Positions 8,923 through 18,960 are shown, numbered from the stretch's first letter. The stretch: DNA of 64,000 nucleotides from Paludibacteraceae bacterium (GCA_017558065.1 JAFYWK010000029.1:18203-82202), one strand, 5' to 3'. The notes: generated from the sequence alone by a model not told the origin. Program-made: numbers and translations.

Positions 8923-11900
8923 TTACAATCTATGTCCTTGTGCGTCATAAACAACGCCATCTCGGATGATATAGAGTTTCTCGTTGATGAGTACTTTGCG
9001 GGTAGTTTGTTCACGTGTATCTCCTGTGGTGTATTCCAAATCGGTTGGTGTGTTCTGGATAGGTGATACCTCAATGAACAATCTATTCTCGCATATGCCC
9101 TTGTTGAGCGTTAGGGTGTATTCTTGACCTGCACTGAGGTTGGTGTGAATACCCGTTTCGTTATCCACGAGTGTGATACCGATGTTTTCTACGCCCTCTG
9201 GCATAGCGATGGTATAGTCGCCTGCTTGCTCTATATTTAGACCGAGAGGAATAACTGTGGTCTTATCGCTGCATGGCATACTGTTGGCTGCTACGCGCTC
9301 GTAACCGATGAGGGTGTAGATGTCGCCTCTACCATAGTTGAACTCTTTAGCGAGGTCTTGGTTGAAGTCGAACGCTGTAGTCACATTCTCATTATCGGTA
9401 ATGCGCACGAAGGTTTGATCTTCTTGATTGCCATTGCACATCAATGCTATCTTCCACTCGTAGTTACGTGCCGTTTCTGTTCTTTGACGTGCAATCACAG
9501 AGGAAGGTTTTGAGTTGACGGCTTTCCAGTGGATAGCACCGCCATTTTGCACAAGGTATGCAAATGTTGGTTTGAACTGGTATTTGCTGGTGTTTTGTAC
9601 GCTGAGTGAGTTATCGGTTACATTCCATTCGTAGAGGAATGGGAAGCCTGACTCTTCAGCAGTCCAAGTGTAGTCGGTGTTCCAGTTGATAGGATATTTA
9701 TCAGCTTCGGCATCTTCTTCTGACTTATAGAGTGAGCCATCGTAGTCTGCGAAACTTGGAACACCAATGCAGCGCCAGTAGCTATCTTTTACGCGTCTAT
9801 CTCTATCTGGTGCACTACCATCGGTATTGAGGTTGATTTTACATTGATACTCATTACCCAACGCTGGCATAGTGTAACTTGTTTTCTCTATCGTTGCTAA
9901 GTTTGCGGTTGAAGGGAAGAAGAGTTCCACTTGGTCAATATTATGAAGCCAGAAATCGGTGTTGTCATATCGCATCAAATCCAAGTCAAGACTTAGCAGA
10001 TAACCTTGGTTAGCCTTCAATGTGAAGTTAGAAGGATCCCAGATGTAATCCCAGTTAGTGCAATCCTCGTTGATGCAGTCTTCTTCAAAGTATCCTCTTT
10101 GTGCACGACGCAGACCATTATAATCGGAGATTACCCAGTGTGTTCCGTATGTACCAAATCCGAATACATCGCTCAAGTGTACGTCGAATGGGAAGGAGAT
10201 GAAGTACAAAGCGCGTTCGTAAATGGATTTTTGTTCTCCAGTAGGTAATACGGGGTGATGCGTGTTGGTAACGTTTTCACTATATGTGTCCTGATTATTT
10301 ATTTTCTCCGTGCAATATTCTATACCTGATTTATCTGACTTGCGGTTATTGAGTACCCAACGGTTGAGTTGCAGTGAACCATATACAGTCTTCACTTCTT
10401 TCATTTTGCTGTCATCATTCGCAAGGGTAATACTTGTAGCTGGATTTTGATGCTGGCGTATAATCATTACATCGGCTGCGATCGTTTTTTCTCCGCTGAC
10501 TTCTTGATCTGGCACTAATGCAGCCATTAGTCGGTTGGTCTTGAAGTCATAGATTACACGAATCGTATTCCAGTCTGTTCCGCTACCGCCCAAGATAACG
10601 ATAGAGTTTTCTTCATCCCATGTATCGCCATCATATGCGCCACGGAAGTGTTGTGCTTTTTGTTCTGCTGCATCAAGGCTAGTATTATCCATAGGATAGC
10701 ATGCGTATAATTTTACGCGTGTACCTGGTTGTACTTTGATGGTACGTTCATACATCCAGTTTTGTGTATCCTTAAATACAGCCTTGTGCTCCGCATGGTT
10801 ATCTCCTGCATTTTGCAAGTTATTTCCATCTTCATCCTTCATTTCTTTATCACTCTTCAGAACAAGGAAGTGACGTCCTGCTTCTGCTGCGGAACCTATG
10901 TACACACGCGAAATCTTGTTTGTTTTGCGGTTCCACATAAAGCGTACATTGGCTTTGTTTTGTTGATAATCTGATTTAATAGTACCATGCTCATCAAGGT
11001 TATCAAATGGATTTGCACCATTCACTTTCACATCCTGTGCCAATGTATCAGAGATGCAGGGGCTATAATCATTGGCTATGACAAACTTAATGTTTGTTCC
11101 TTCATCGCAGTATTTAGTTGCATAGTGGCTATATTTATCGCCAAATGAGTTGGCTTCGCTCTCTGAGAATGCAGAGTAGGTCATGCGATTCTCTGGGGTT
11201 GTTTTGTAGTTATCCCATTTACCTGCCAACGCATCTACACGAATATAATAGTTGCCCGTGTATCGTTCTACATTGTCGGTGCAAGAGATAGATTCTCCAT
11301 TTGCAGTTTGCTCAACGATAAAGTTATATACGCCAGACTCGCCTTTATCTTTAAGATTAGGAATATCAGCATCATCTGTCCATGTAACTTTACCAGCGGA
11401 ATTGATATTAGTACACTTTTGGAATTTCATCGAATATGTACTACCAGTTTCTCTGTGGAGGAAGAACGAAATAGTATCTAATTTCGCTTCGCTTGTTTTG
11501 TTCTTTTTAATAACGCGTGATGGGTGATACCAATTCGCATCGTGTGCAGAGGCATGCGACCAAGTAGCGTTATCGTTGTAGATTACGCGGTAGTCACCTA
11601 CTTGAACAGGATACTCTACAGACAATAGCACTTTACCTTGGCTCAAGTCAATGGTGAAGGTATATTCGCCTTCGGCGGTGGTCTTTATTTTTGCATTGCC
11701 ACAATCATGCCCTTGGTCACTTTCTTCATGGAAATGTAATTCTGTGCATTTGCTGTCAGTAATGGTATTTAAATTTTCATTATAACCATACCATTCATTG
11801 TTATCCTTGTTTTCCCAGTCTTTTACATATACATAGTTCTTGATTTTGAACTCATATGTTTTGTTGGCTTCCAAATGCTTGGTAATGCTAAACTTGTAAC

Positions 11901-14900
11901 CGCCAGGTTTTTGGGCTGTAAATTTATTGCCGTATGTACTCCAACCTTGACCATCATCTGTTCCTAATCCAGGAGGATTATCATTGACGCTATTATTGGT
12001 TGGCATTTGATATCCAGATTCGGTAGAGTTATACTTCATCCAAATACCTTTGTTATAATATTTTGTTTGGTTTGTTGTACTTGAAGTTTGATCTACTTGT
12101 GGGATGAATAATGTCAAGTTATTTTTATGGTCACCGCGATAGATAGCTTCTGCATCATAAAATGCATCGTAAGTACTCATGTCTTTGTTACTAAATGCGA
12201 TATAATTGCGGTTTGCATTATTGTCCTGTGTATAGTCGCCATCTGTATTGTTTAACACGAAATAGTAGATATCTGATTCGCCTATTTGGGTCATTTCACC
12301 TTGTTCAAGTTTGTTTGCGCCAGGGTGAACGCCTTGGATTCCACTATCCCACCATGCATTGTCACTAAATGTATATACATACACTTTCTCCCAACCGAGG
12401 GTATTTTTGAAGTACACCATTGGTCGAGCTGTATATTTCGCAGTCAAATAGCCATCGTAGATAGCAGTGATTTTAACAGAATTACCGTTGGTGCTTTTGA
12501 TAGTCACGCCATCTCCTGCTTCCCAAGAACTGAATGTATAACCTGTGATATCAGGTGCAGTGATTTCGGTCTCTTCAGTTACATGAGCTGACACTTTTGA
12601 GGCAGTCATGATTTCTTTGCCATCGCAGGTGTATTTTACTGTGATGGTGTAGTTAGAAGCAATGGTAAAATTGACCGTTTTAGTACTTAACACATCACCA
12701 CTTCCGCAGTTGCTGCCTGTGCGCAAGACAGCCTCAATCTTATATGTACCTGCAGCAAGACCTGCTATAGAGAATTTCACAGTATTACCTGAGATAGCTT
12801 GAGCACTATGTCCAGGAACCTCATTACCATTATTGTAGAGCAATCGCCAGCATAGAACTACATCATTTGTTGGTGTTGGCTCAATTGTAGGAGTAGCAGT
12901 TACAAAGCCTGTACCACCTGCTTCTACTGGCTCAAAAGTATATTTATCCAATGTAATCTGAGTAATCTCTGCTTTTACGAAGTGCGCATAGAGGGTGGCA
13001 TCTTCCGCCTTATCCCATACGTGCGCGCTCGTACCGTCCGCGTTATAATATTGTGTGCCAGTTCCGTCTTTTCCATCCCAATATCCCATAAACGCATAAC
13101 CGTTTTGAGCTGTAGGCAATTTACCTAACTCTGGCATGGCATCATTATAATCTGCTCTAACAGAGGCATCACCCTTTACGGCCGCACCTTCTTGGTCTAG
13201 TGTCACGGTATAAGTCTTCGCTGTCCACTTGGCGTAAAGGGTGATATTCTCTTTTACAAGCCATTTTTTGTCAGCATCGGTATAACCTGTTGCATTAGCA
13301 AGCCATTGTCCTGCTGCGGATACGACTTGTACACCAGCACCATTTGCTTCGGTGTAATAACCGCCAAAGATATAACCTGTGCGAGTAGGAGCAATGACGG
13401 GAGTAACAGAGTAATTGTTGTTCTTGTATCGTACAGTTGCTTTGTCTGTACCGTTGGTACCTTCTTGCTTGTCAAATGTGATGGTGTATTCTAAACCGAT
13501 AAAGTTAGCGTAGAGAGTACCTGTACGACCACTTCCGTCTGATTTAAGTGTGACTGTATTAGCACCTGATATGTTGACAATATCCTTATTTGTAACACCC
13601 CATGCAGCAACGCCATATCCATCATTAGGAACGGCAGTTACTTTTTTCGTGGTGGCAACACCCACTTGTACTGTGTTGCCAGATACAAAGTCTCCTCCAT
13701 CTACTTTTACACTACCACCCTCTGAAACAATAATAGTAATGGTTGAGAGGATTTCAGTATATACTGCATAAATCTCAGTATCCGCATTGATTGTGCGAGT
13801 GTATGCTTTGTTTGTAGAGAGTGCAGTACCAGTACCTTCACTATTGTCGTACCAACCTTTCCATGCATAACCAGGTTTTGCGTCTTCAGCCGTAAATGTT
13901 ACAGATGTACCAGCAACTACACTGTTTCCGCTAGTTACAGAAGGGCTTGTTGTAGGTGCATCTGCGGCAGCGGTAGGTACGCTCGAATAAGTAACGGTGT
14001 AATTAGCAGTTGCAGTGTACCAAAGTTTATTCGTCGAAGGTTCCCACCAAATAACCACATCAGAGGAGTTATCGGTGGCATCTGCAAATTTAATGTATTT
14101 GGCTTCCTTGTCCTCGCTGTTAGAGGAAAGTGTTAAGGCATTCGCATAACCTAATTTTTGATGGAAGTTATGTCCATTATTATTGCTTGATGTAAAAGAA
14201 CTAGACAATCCACTACCAGTATGGATAAAGAAATATTGGTAAGCCTTATAACCACTATCTTGCCATTGGGCAGACAATTCTGCTACAGTCTTGCCTGTCT
14301 CGTACTTGTACTGTCCGTTGCTAACGTAAGTAAATTGTTGTGTTTTTGAACTAGTGTTCCAATTCTGTTGCAGACGTCCAGCGATGTAATAAGGTTTAGC
14401 ATTAACAGTAACGGTACAGGTGGCGGTTTTATCAGCCTCGCAAGCATTAGAAACTGTGTAAGTGATAGTCGCCGTACCTGGGCCTTTAGGTGTTACTGTT
14501 CCATTGTTAACAGTTGCCACATTTTGGTCGGAGGATGTCCAAGTACCACCTGTAGTACCACTGGTTACAGTAATAGAGCCAGTTGAACCACCCTCTTCTA
14601 AAGTAAGGGTAGATTTAGAAAGTACAGGTTGTACCAATGCGGGTGTAATGTTTATCTGCAAAGTCTTTGCTTCGGATGTTTCACCATAGCAATCGCCAGC
14701 TTCTGTGATGATAGATCGCACCCAATATGTAGTTGTGACAGTTGGGGAAACGGTGATTGAAGAGCAACCGTTTCCTGCTGCAATGATATTTTCCCCTACA
14801 GTACCTGTTCCCCATTGGAGCGAACCAACAGAGATGGAACCTCCTGCTGTCAGCGTCACATTCGTTCCGCTACATACCGCACCTGGTAATGCATTACCTT

Positions 14901-15972
14901 CTACTTTCGCTGTCAGTGACGTTGGTGTGGTTGGAGTTTGGGTACAGCCCGCCACCTTAAACGAAGCTGTCGCGTTTGCATTATTGGCTGAGGGTGTAAA
15001 TGTAGTAGAGGCACTATTTGCATTAGCCAAAGTACCATTGGTTGCAGTCCATTTATCGAATTCATATCCGTCATTAGGTGTCGCCGTAATCGTCACTCCA
15101 CTACCTTGCGCTACCGTACCCGATGTTGGAGTTACACTACCGCCTGCACCTGCCGTAACTGTGTAGGAGTAGGTGGGAGTCTTTGTTGTTGCACTTGCTG
15201 ATGTGCTTGCAGAATAATATTTGCTGTTGTGTATAGAATAGATGTAGAAAGTATAGGAGGTACTTGCGCTTAAACCTGTGATAGTTGTTGAAGTAGCATT
15301 ACCTTTATATACCACTTTTCCAGTTCCTATTGTACTCCCATTAGAATAAGAGGTTCCTTGCGTTGGAGCAGTGATACTTCCTTGTACAATCAGCACATCA
15401 TCATTCAATGAGTTTTTTGTCCAACTTAATGCAATACTTGATGTGGATTGAGCTGTTGCAGTGAAAGCCTTTACTTTAGGAACAGCATTTACAGTAACTG
15501 AAGCGGATTGATATGATCCAGAACCCTCATTCCAATCTCCAGTTTTATAATAACGACCATTATCACCGACACTACTTCCCCATCCAATCCATAATGACCA
15601 ATAGTAGGTGGTAGCGGATGTTGGTATGAAATAAAATTTCCATCGATTATCGTTGCCAACAGGTTCTATCCAATTATAGTTATCCGACCATGTTAATCCT
15701 GCTTTGCTATTTGTAGTACCATATCCAAAACGTTTATAGGTAGCTCCATTAGCATCGCCGTTTAATAACATTTGGATTTCTACCTTATCTCCAGGATAAA
15801 TAGTAGCGGGAGAAGTACTTTCATACTTTACCCATCCCCACGCATGAGCTTTACTAACTCCCATTAATAGGAGAATGAGGATAGCAGTGATTCGTATACC
15901 TTTGGTATATCCTTGTAATAGGTTAAGAAATTGTTTCGCCTTCTTCTCGGCGTAAGTTGTAAATGTTTTCAT
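8923..15972 (-). CDS. Giant secreted multi-domain surface protein, copy A
   Basis: The 2349-aa product begins with a long signal sequence (residues 1-44, hydrophobic core ITAILILLLMGV). Visible segments in order are: a unique N-terminal domain; a fibronectin III-like domain (about 167-270); an InlB-type B repeat (GYEFDKWTATNGT); an Ig-like segment; a BIG2-like domain (about 460-530, ATVNNGTVTPKGPGTATITY); and several Listeria-Bacteroides repeats (GYAWKGWYDN, LYAKWTAKTY). After these come SusF/CBM-like beta-sandwich modules (FKNTLGWEKVYVYTFSD) and a large region shared with copy B. The C-terminus KVLINEKLYIIRDGVVYDAQ resembles short sorting-type tails of Bacteroidales secreted proteins, possibly type IX secretion (inference). 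It is probably a surface adhesin or glycan-binding protein; no catalytic motif was recognised. The small secreted-protein gene 16299-16784 precedes it. Confidence 0.8.
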   Translation of the reverse strand: MKTFTTYAEKKAKQFLNLLQGYTKGIRITAILILLLMGVSKAHAWGWVKYESTSPATIYPGDKVEIQMLLNGDANGATYKRFGYGTTNSKAGLTWSDNYNWIEPVGNDNRWKFYFIPTSATTYYWSLWIGWGSSVGDNGRYYKTGDWNEGSGSYQSASVTVNAVPKVKAFTATAQSTSSIALSWTKNSLNDDVLIVQGSITAPTQGTSYSNGSTIGTGKVVYKGNATSTTITGLSASTSYTFYIYSIHNSKYYSASTSASATTKTPTYSYTVTAGAGGSVTPTSGTVAQGSGVTITATPNDGYEFDKWTATNGTLANANSASTTFTPSANNANATASFKVAGCTQTPTTPTSLTAKVEGNALPGAVCSGTNVTLTAGGSISVGSLQWGTGTVGENIIAAGNGCSSITVSPTVTTTYWVRSIITEAGDCYGETSEAKTLQINITPALVQPVLSKSTLTLEEGGSTGSITVTSGTTGGTWTSSDQNVATVNNGTVTPKGPGTATITYTVSNACEADKTATCTVTVNAKPYYIAGRLQQNWNTSSKTQQFTYVSNGQYKYETGKTVAELSAQWQDSGYKAYQYFFIHTGSGLSSSFTSSNNNGHNFHQKLGYANALTLSSNSEDKEAKYIKFADATDNSSDVVIWWEPSTNKLWYTATANYTVTYSSVPTAAADAPTTSPSVTSGNSVVAGTSVTFTAEDAKPGYAWKGWYDNSEGTGTALSTNKAYTRTINADTEIYAVYTEILSTITIIVSEGGSVKVDGGDFVSGNTVQVGVATTKKVTAVPNDGYGVAAWGVTNKDIVNISGANTVTLKSDGSGRTGTLYANFIGLEYTITFDKQEGTNGTDKATVRYKNNNYSVTPVIAPTRTGYIFGGYYTEANGAGVQVVSAAGQWLANATGYTDADKKWLVKENITLYAKWTAKTYTVTLDQEGAAVKGDASVRADYNDAMPELGKLPTAQNGYAFMGYWDGKDGTGTQYYNADGTSAHVWDKAEDATLYAHFVKAEITQITLDKYTFEPVEAGGTGFVTATPTIEPTPTNDVVLCWRLLYNNGNEVPGHSAQAISGNTVKFSIAGLAAGTYKIEAVLRTGSNCGSGDVLSTKTVNFTIASNYTITVKYTCDGKEIMTASKVSAHVTEETEITAPDITGYTFSSWEAGDGVTIKSTNGNSVKITAIYDGYLTAKYTARPMVYFKNTLGWEKVYVYTFSDNAWWDSGIQGVHPGANKLEQGEMTQIGESDIYYFVLNNTDGDYTQDNNANRNYIAFSNKDMSTYDAFYDAEAIYRGDHKNNLTLFIPQVDQTSSTTNQTKYYNKGIWMKYNSTESGYQMPTNNSVNDNPPGLGTDDGQGWSTYGNKFTAQKPGGYKFSITKHLEANKTYEFKIKNYVYVKDWENKDNNEWYGYNENLNTITDSKCTELHFHEESDQGHDCGNAKIKTTAEGEYTFTIDLSQGKVLLSVEYPVQVGDYRVIYNDNATWSHASAHDANWYHPSRVIKKNKTSEAKLDTISFFLHRETGSTYSMKFQKCTNINSAGKVTWTDDADIPNLKDKGESGVYNFIVEQTANGESISCTDNVERYTGNYYIRVDALAGKWDNYKTTPENRMTYSAFSESEANSFGDKYSHYATKYCDEGTNIKFVIANDYSPCISDTLAQDVKVNGANPFDNLDEHGTIKSDYQQNKANVRFMWNRKTNKISRVYIGSAAEAGRHFLVLKSDKEMKDEDGNNLQNAGDNHAEHKAVFKDTQNWMYERTIKVQPGTRVKLYACYPMDNTSLDAAEQKAQHFRGAYDGDTWDEENSIVILGGSGTDWNTIRVIYDFKTNRLMAALVPDQEVSGEKTIAADVMIIRQHQNPATSITLANDDSKMKEVKTVYGSLQLNRWVLNNRKSDKSGIEYCTEKINNQDTYSENVTNTHHPVLPTGEQKSIYERALYFISFPFDVHLSDVFGFGTYGTHWVISDYNGLRRAQRGYFEEDCINEDCTNWDYIWDPSNFTLKANQGYLLSLDLDLMRYDNTDFWLHNIDQVELFFPSTANLATIEKTSYTMPALGNEYQCKINLNTDGSAPDRDRRVKDSYWRCIGVPSFADYDGSLYKSEEDAEADKYPINWNTDYTWTAEESGFPFLYEWNVTDNSLSVQNTSKYQFKPTFAYLVQNGGAIHWKAVNSKPSSVIARQRTETARNYEWKIALMCNGNQEDQTFVRITDNENVTTAFDFNQDLAKEFNYGRGDIYTLIGYERVAANSMPCSDKTTVIPLGLNIEQAGDYTIAMPEGVENIGITLVDNETGIHTNLSAGQEYTLTLNKGICENRLFIEVSPIQNTPTDLEYTTGDTREQTTRKVLINEKLYIIRDGVVYDAQGHRL

Positions 15973-16316
15973 ATTGTTTTTATTGTTTTATTCAGTTGTT
16001 ATGTTGTATGCCCGAAGGGCGTCTTTGACTCCTTGCGCTCCGTGCAGAAATCTAAACTATCTAAACTAATTGCTTATTTGTTGTTTTGATTTCATAGGCA
16101 TCCCTCAGTGTTGTGCCGTTGATCCTTCAGCGAGGTTCCAATCAGATTCCAATCAGGTTCCAATGAGGTCCCAATGAAGATAAGGGGCAGATAGGTGGCG
16201 TTCTATTGGCAATCGGCTATTGGATATGGGCTATTGGATTGGATTGCAGCTCTGCTGCTCTCCCTCGCCTTTAACCTCTAACCTATCACCTATCACCATT
16301 AATCTCTCAATACGGC
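15961..16316 (-). repeat. Left arm of an imperfect inverted repeat (leader of giant gene A)
   Basis: Read on the minus strand, this segment matches 17642-17944 continued at 18961-19030 on the plus strand. It covers the end of the small gene, the CCAATA and TTAACCTCTAACC word repeats, and a tandem of ATTGGAACCT words. It also covers GTTTAGATAGTTTAGATTTCTG-like sequence, a GCCC-ttc-GGGC hairpin and the first codons of the giant gene. No TAnnTTTG promoter is seen, so giant gene A is probably read through from the small gene. Confidence 0.85.
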
Positions 16317-16784
16317 CTTCCTCTGGCGGATATAGATTGCCAATGCTGCTGCGGCAGCGAAAAGCAACATTATCCATGCTTCGCCAACAGGGGAACCCTC
16401 AGCAGGAGGGGTATCTGGACGATCGGGGAAGGAGTTTTGCCTGTTAGTAACATTTCTTCTTCCACCATTACTTTCGTCTTCGCCCTGTCCATTGCCATAT
16501 ACAGGAGTGTTGTCGCTGGGTAGCGAGGACTCAAATGGCTGATAGACTGTGGATTGATAGGAGTTGTATCCAACCTGCGCATCTTGCACCGAATAAGAGG
16601 TCTGCTGGGTAGCGCTATACTCCGTGGGGTAGGACGCGTCATAACGACCACCCTTGGCAGTGGAATAAACTTGTGCGGAGAGAGGCATGATGCCTGCCCA
16701 CATGAAGATGCATATCCACACGATATGCTTCGCACGCGCAGTGAGCGTGCAACCAAAAAAATGCTTGACTGTATCTGTTCTCAT
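16299..16784 (-). CDS. Small secreted, C-terminally membrane-anchored protein, copy A
   Basis: I do not recognise a named family. The 161-aa product has an N-terminal signal peptide (hydrophobic IVWICIFMWAGIMPLSAQ, about residues 20-38), a low-complexity Tyr/Gln/Ser/Asn-rich middle and a Pro-rich linker. The tail is PVGEAW, a hydrophobic segment (IMLLFAAAAALAIYI) and the basic end RQRKAVLRD. Copy B (17138-17659) has almost the same tail. The shape (short motif, membrane helix, basic end) resembles cell-surface sorting tails; this is inference. It has its own promoter and lies upstream of giant gene A in the same direction, so the two may be co-expressed. Confidence 0.75.
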   Translation of the reverse strand: MRTDTVKHFFGCTLTARAKHIVWICIFMWAGIMPLSAQVYSTAKGGRYDASYPTEYSATQQTSYSVQDAQVGYNSYQSTVYQPFESSLPSDNTPVYGNGQGEDESNGGRRNVTNRQNSFPDRPDTPPAEGSPVGEAWIMLLFAAAAALAIYIRQRKAVLRD

Positions 16785-16863
16785 GATAAAAAAATTATTC
16801 GTATTTCAGCAATGCAACTATGCTGCAAGGCATCGGTTTTCTGAAACCTCACAATAAAGCGCG

Positions 16864-16895
16864 CAAAGGTACTATTTTTTGCTCACATTTGCAAA
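16864..16895 (-). promoter_or_regulatory. Promoter for small secreted protein A
   Basis: On the minus strand there is TACCTTTG (16871 to 16864) and TTTG (16895 to 16892) with 20 nt between them. The start codon is about 80 nt downstream, leaving a long untranslated leader. It is divergent from the promoter at 17022. Confidence 0.85.
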
Positions 16896-17021
16896 TTATT
16901 TCGTGTTTTTTTGCGTTTTTCTTGATTTTCACGTTCTTTTTGTGTATATCGCACTTGAAAGCATGTGTTTTTGAGGGTTAATGGCATTTAGTTTCAGTTC
17001 AAAACGTGTAACAAAAAACCG

Positions 17022-17029
17022 TACCTTTG
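17022..17029 (+). promoter_or_regulatory. Promoter -7 box for small secreted protein B
   Basis: TACCTTTG is present. The expected -33 position holds only a weak match (TTC-like, near 16992-17001). It lies about 110 nt before the start codon chosen for copy B. Confidence 0.6.
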
Positions 17030-17137
17030 CGCGCTTTTTATGGGGGTATAATTTCTGCGCTGAAAAACACTGACAGAGAGAAACACATTTACCACCATCG
17101 TGAGCACGAATTATTGTTGGAATATTTATATACAATC

Positions 17138-17659
17138 ATGAGAAACGAATACAATCATTTCCCCAATGCGAAACGCCTCTTTTACAGGGCGTTGCATATC
17201 GTTGTGATATGCATTTTGATGTATGTAGGTGCAATGCCTCTTTCCGCGCAGGTATATTCCACCGCGCAACGCTACACGCCATACGACTCGCGCACCAACG
17301 CAGCGTATGGCGCTTCGTATAATAGCAATGGCTATGCAGAGCAACCAGCGTACAACCCCTATCAATCCACAGTGTATCAACCGTTTGCATCTTCTCCAAG
17401 CATGGTTTCTGGCAGAAGAAACAGCGACGGCGCACCTTCCACAGGCGGAGGCGACCCTACTAATCCTGATATTCCAGATCCAAATAACCCAGGCGATGGC
17501 GAACTCCCTGAAGGCTGGCTCGATCCAGAGCATCCATCTGACCCTGGACATCAATCCCCAGACTCTCCTATTGGCGAAGCATGGGTGATGTTGCTGTTTG
17601 CTGCCGCCGCAGCGTTGGCAATCTATATCCGCCAGAGGAAAGCCGTATTGAGAGATTAA
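17138..17659 (+). CDS. Small secreted, C-terminally membrane-anchored protein, copy B
   Basis: This is a paralogue of the 161-aa copy A. I chose the ATG at 17138 (173 aa) because its N-terminus (MRNEYNHFPNAKRL, then the signal core IVVICILMYVGAMPLSAQ) aligns with copy A; an in-frame upstream start would begin at or before the promoter. The middle is Tyr/Asn/Pro-rich with a Gly-Asp-Pro-rich linker. The tail PIGEAW, the hydrophobic segment and RQRKAVLRD differ from copy A by only two residues. The shared YQSTVYQPF motif is also kept. The function is unknown; export and membrane anchoring are inferred. It precedes the BRO cassette and giant gene B. Confidence 0.75.
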   Translation: MRNEYNHFPNAKRLFYRALHIVVICILMYVGAMPLSAQVYSTAQRYTPYDSRTNAAYGASYNSNGYAEQPAYNPYQSTVYQPFASSPSMVSGRRNSDGAPSTGGGDPTNPDIPDPNNPGDGELPEGWLDPEHPSDPGHQSPDSPIGEAWVMLLFAAAAALAIYIRQRKAVLRD

Positions 17660-17944
17660 AGGTGATAGGTGAGAGGTTAGAGGTTAAAGGCGAGGGGGAG
17701 CAGCAGAGCTGCAATTCAATCCAATATCCAATAACCAATATCCAATAACCAATATCCAATAGAACGCCACCTATCTGCCCCTTATCTTCATTGGAACCTC
17801 ATTGGAACCTGATTGGGATCCGATTGGAACCTCGCTGAAGGATCAACGGCACAACACTGAGGGATGCATATGAAATCAAAACAACAAACAAGCAATTAGT
17901 TTGGATAGTTTAGATTTCTGCGCGGAGCGCAAGGAGCTAAAGAC
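17642..17944 (+). repeat. Right arm of the imperfect inverted repeat (leader of giant gene B)
   Basis: This arm repeats the leader of giant gene A in inverted orientation up to AAAGAC at 17944. There the match breaks off, and it resumes at 18961 with GCCCTCCGGGCATAC. Word repeats (CCAATA, ATTGGAACCT, GTTTGGATAGTTTAGAT) are shared with the left arm. Confidence 0.85.
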
Positions 17945-18960
17945 GCGCCCGACCCTACACCCACTGGTTCAGTTCTCGGCGCTACCCGCCGAGCACAGCG
18001 CAAGGAGCCACCAACATAACAGCAGTAAATACCAACAAAAAAAATGGGAATAGAAACACAAATACAACTCTTTGACAATGCCAAGATTCGCGTTGTATGG
18101 GATGATGAGAAGGAGAAATACTTCTTCTCCGTAGTGGATATTGTAAGTGTATTGACGGAGAGTGCCGATGGACGCACATATTGGAAAGTACTAAAGAATC
18201 GCCTTGTCAAAGAAGGAAATGAAACGGTTACAAATTGTAACCAGTTGAAATTACCCGCTTCTGATGGCAAAATGCGACTGACCGATGTCGCTGATTTAGA
18301 AGGTATTTTGCGCATTGTACAATCTATTCCAAGTAAGAAAGCCGAACCCATCAAACAGTGGTTAGCGCAAGTAGGAAGCGAACGAATGCATCAAATGATT
18401 GACCCAGAGCGATCTATCCAGCAGGCAGTGGCGGATTACAAAAAACTGGGATATTCCGATAAATGGATTGCCAATCGTGTTAAATCAATTGATGCTCGTA
18501 ACGAATTGACTAACGAATGGAAACGCTCAGGATTGACAGAAGGGAAAGAGTTTGCGTTCTTAACTGATTTGATTACAAAAGCATGGAGTGGCAAAACCAC
18601 CAAAGAGTACAAACGATTTAAGGGATTAACCAAAGAAAACCTTCGCGACAACATGTCCACTATTGAGTTGGCACTCAACACATTGGCAGAGGCATCAACT
18701 ACAGAGATTTCCAAGCGCAGAAATCCCAAAACAATGAGGCAGAACATACAGATTGCCAAAGAAGGTGGCGATGTGGCCAAAGCAGCACGCCTGCAATTGG
18801 AAACAACCATTGGTGAAAGCGTAATCACTTCCGCCAAAGCCAGTGATTACATTCGTCCAATTGAGGATACCACAGCAAATGAGTTAGAATAACCCAACAC
18901 CCCATAGGTTCAGTTCTCGGCGCTAATTCGCCGAGTGTAACCAACCAACATAGCAACAAC
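17945..18960 (+). mobile_element. About 1-kb inserted cassette carrying a BRO-type gene
   Basis: Compared with the uninterrupted leader of giant gene A, this segment is extra. It has a 19-bp direct repeat near both ends, GGTTCAGTTCTCGGCGCTA at 17966-17984 and 18907-18925. Each copy runs into a CTCGGCG/CGCCGAG hairpin. One gene fills the interior and no transposase or integrase is present. The cassette identity and the direction of change (gain in copy B rather than loss in copy A) are inferred from the comparison. Confidence 0.65.
18044..18892 (+). CDS. BRO-N domain (phage antirepressor-like) protein
   Basis: The 282-aa product resembles the BRO/antirepressor-type proteins common in Bacteroidetes and prophages. 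The N-terminal part (about 1-105) has the BRO pattern: IRVVWDDEKEKYFFSVVDIV, RTYWKVLKNRL, the RLTDVADLEGILRIVQSI segment and PIKQWLAQVG. The C-terminal part is helical and charged, with ARNELTNEWKRSGLTEGKEF and GKTTKEYKRFKGL. DNA binding or regulation is plausible, but the target is unknown. It is flanked by direct repeats, and its coding style differs from the giant genes. The ATG follows an A-rich stretch; no TAnnTTTG box was found immediately upstream. Confidence 0.75.
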   Translation: MGIETQIQLFDNAKIRVVWDDEKEKYFFSVVDIVSVLTESADGRTYWKVLKNRLVKEGNETVTNCNQLKLPASDGKMRLTDVADLEGILRIVQSIPSKKAEPIKQWLAQVGSERMHQMIDPERSIQQAVADYKKLGYSDKWIANRVKSIDARNELTNEWKRSGLTEGKEFAFLTDLITKAWSGKTTKEYKRFKGLTKENLRDNMSTIELALNTLAEASTTEISKRRNPKTMRQNIQIAKEGGDVAKAARLQLETTIGESVITSAKASDYIRPIEDTTANELE

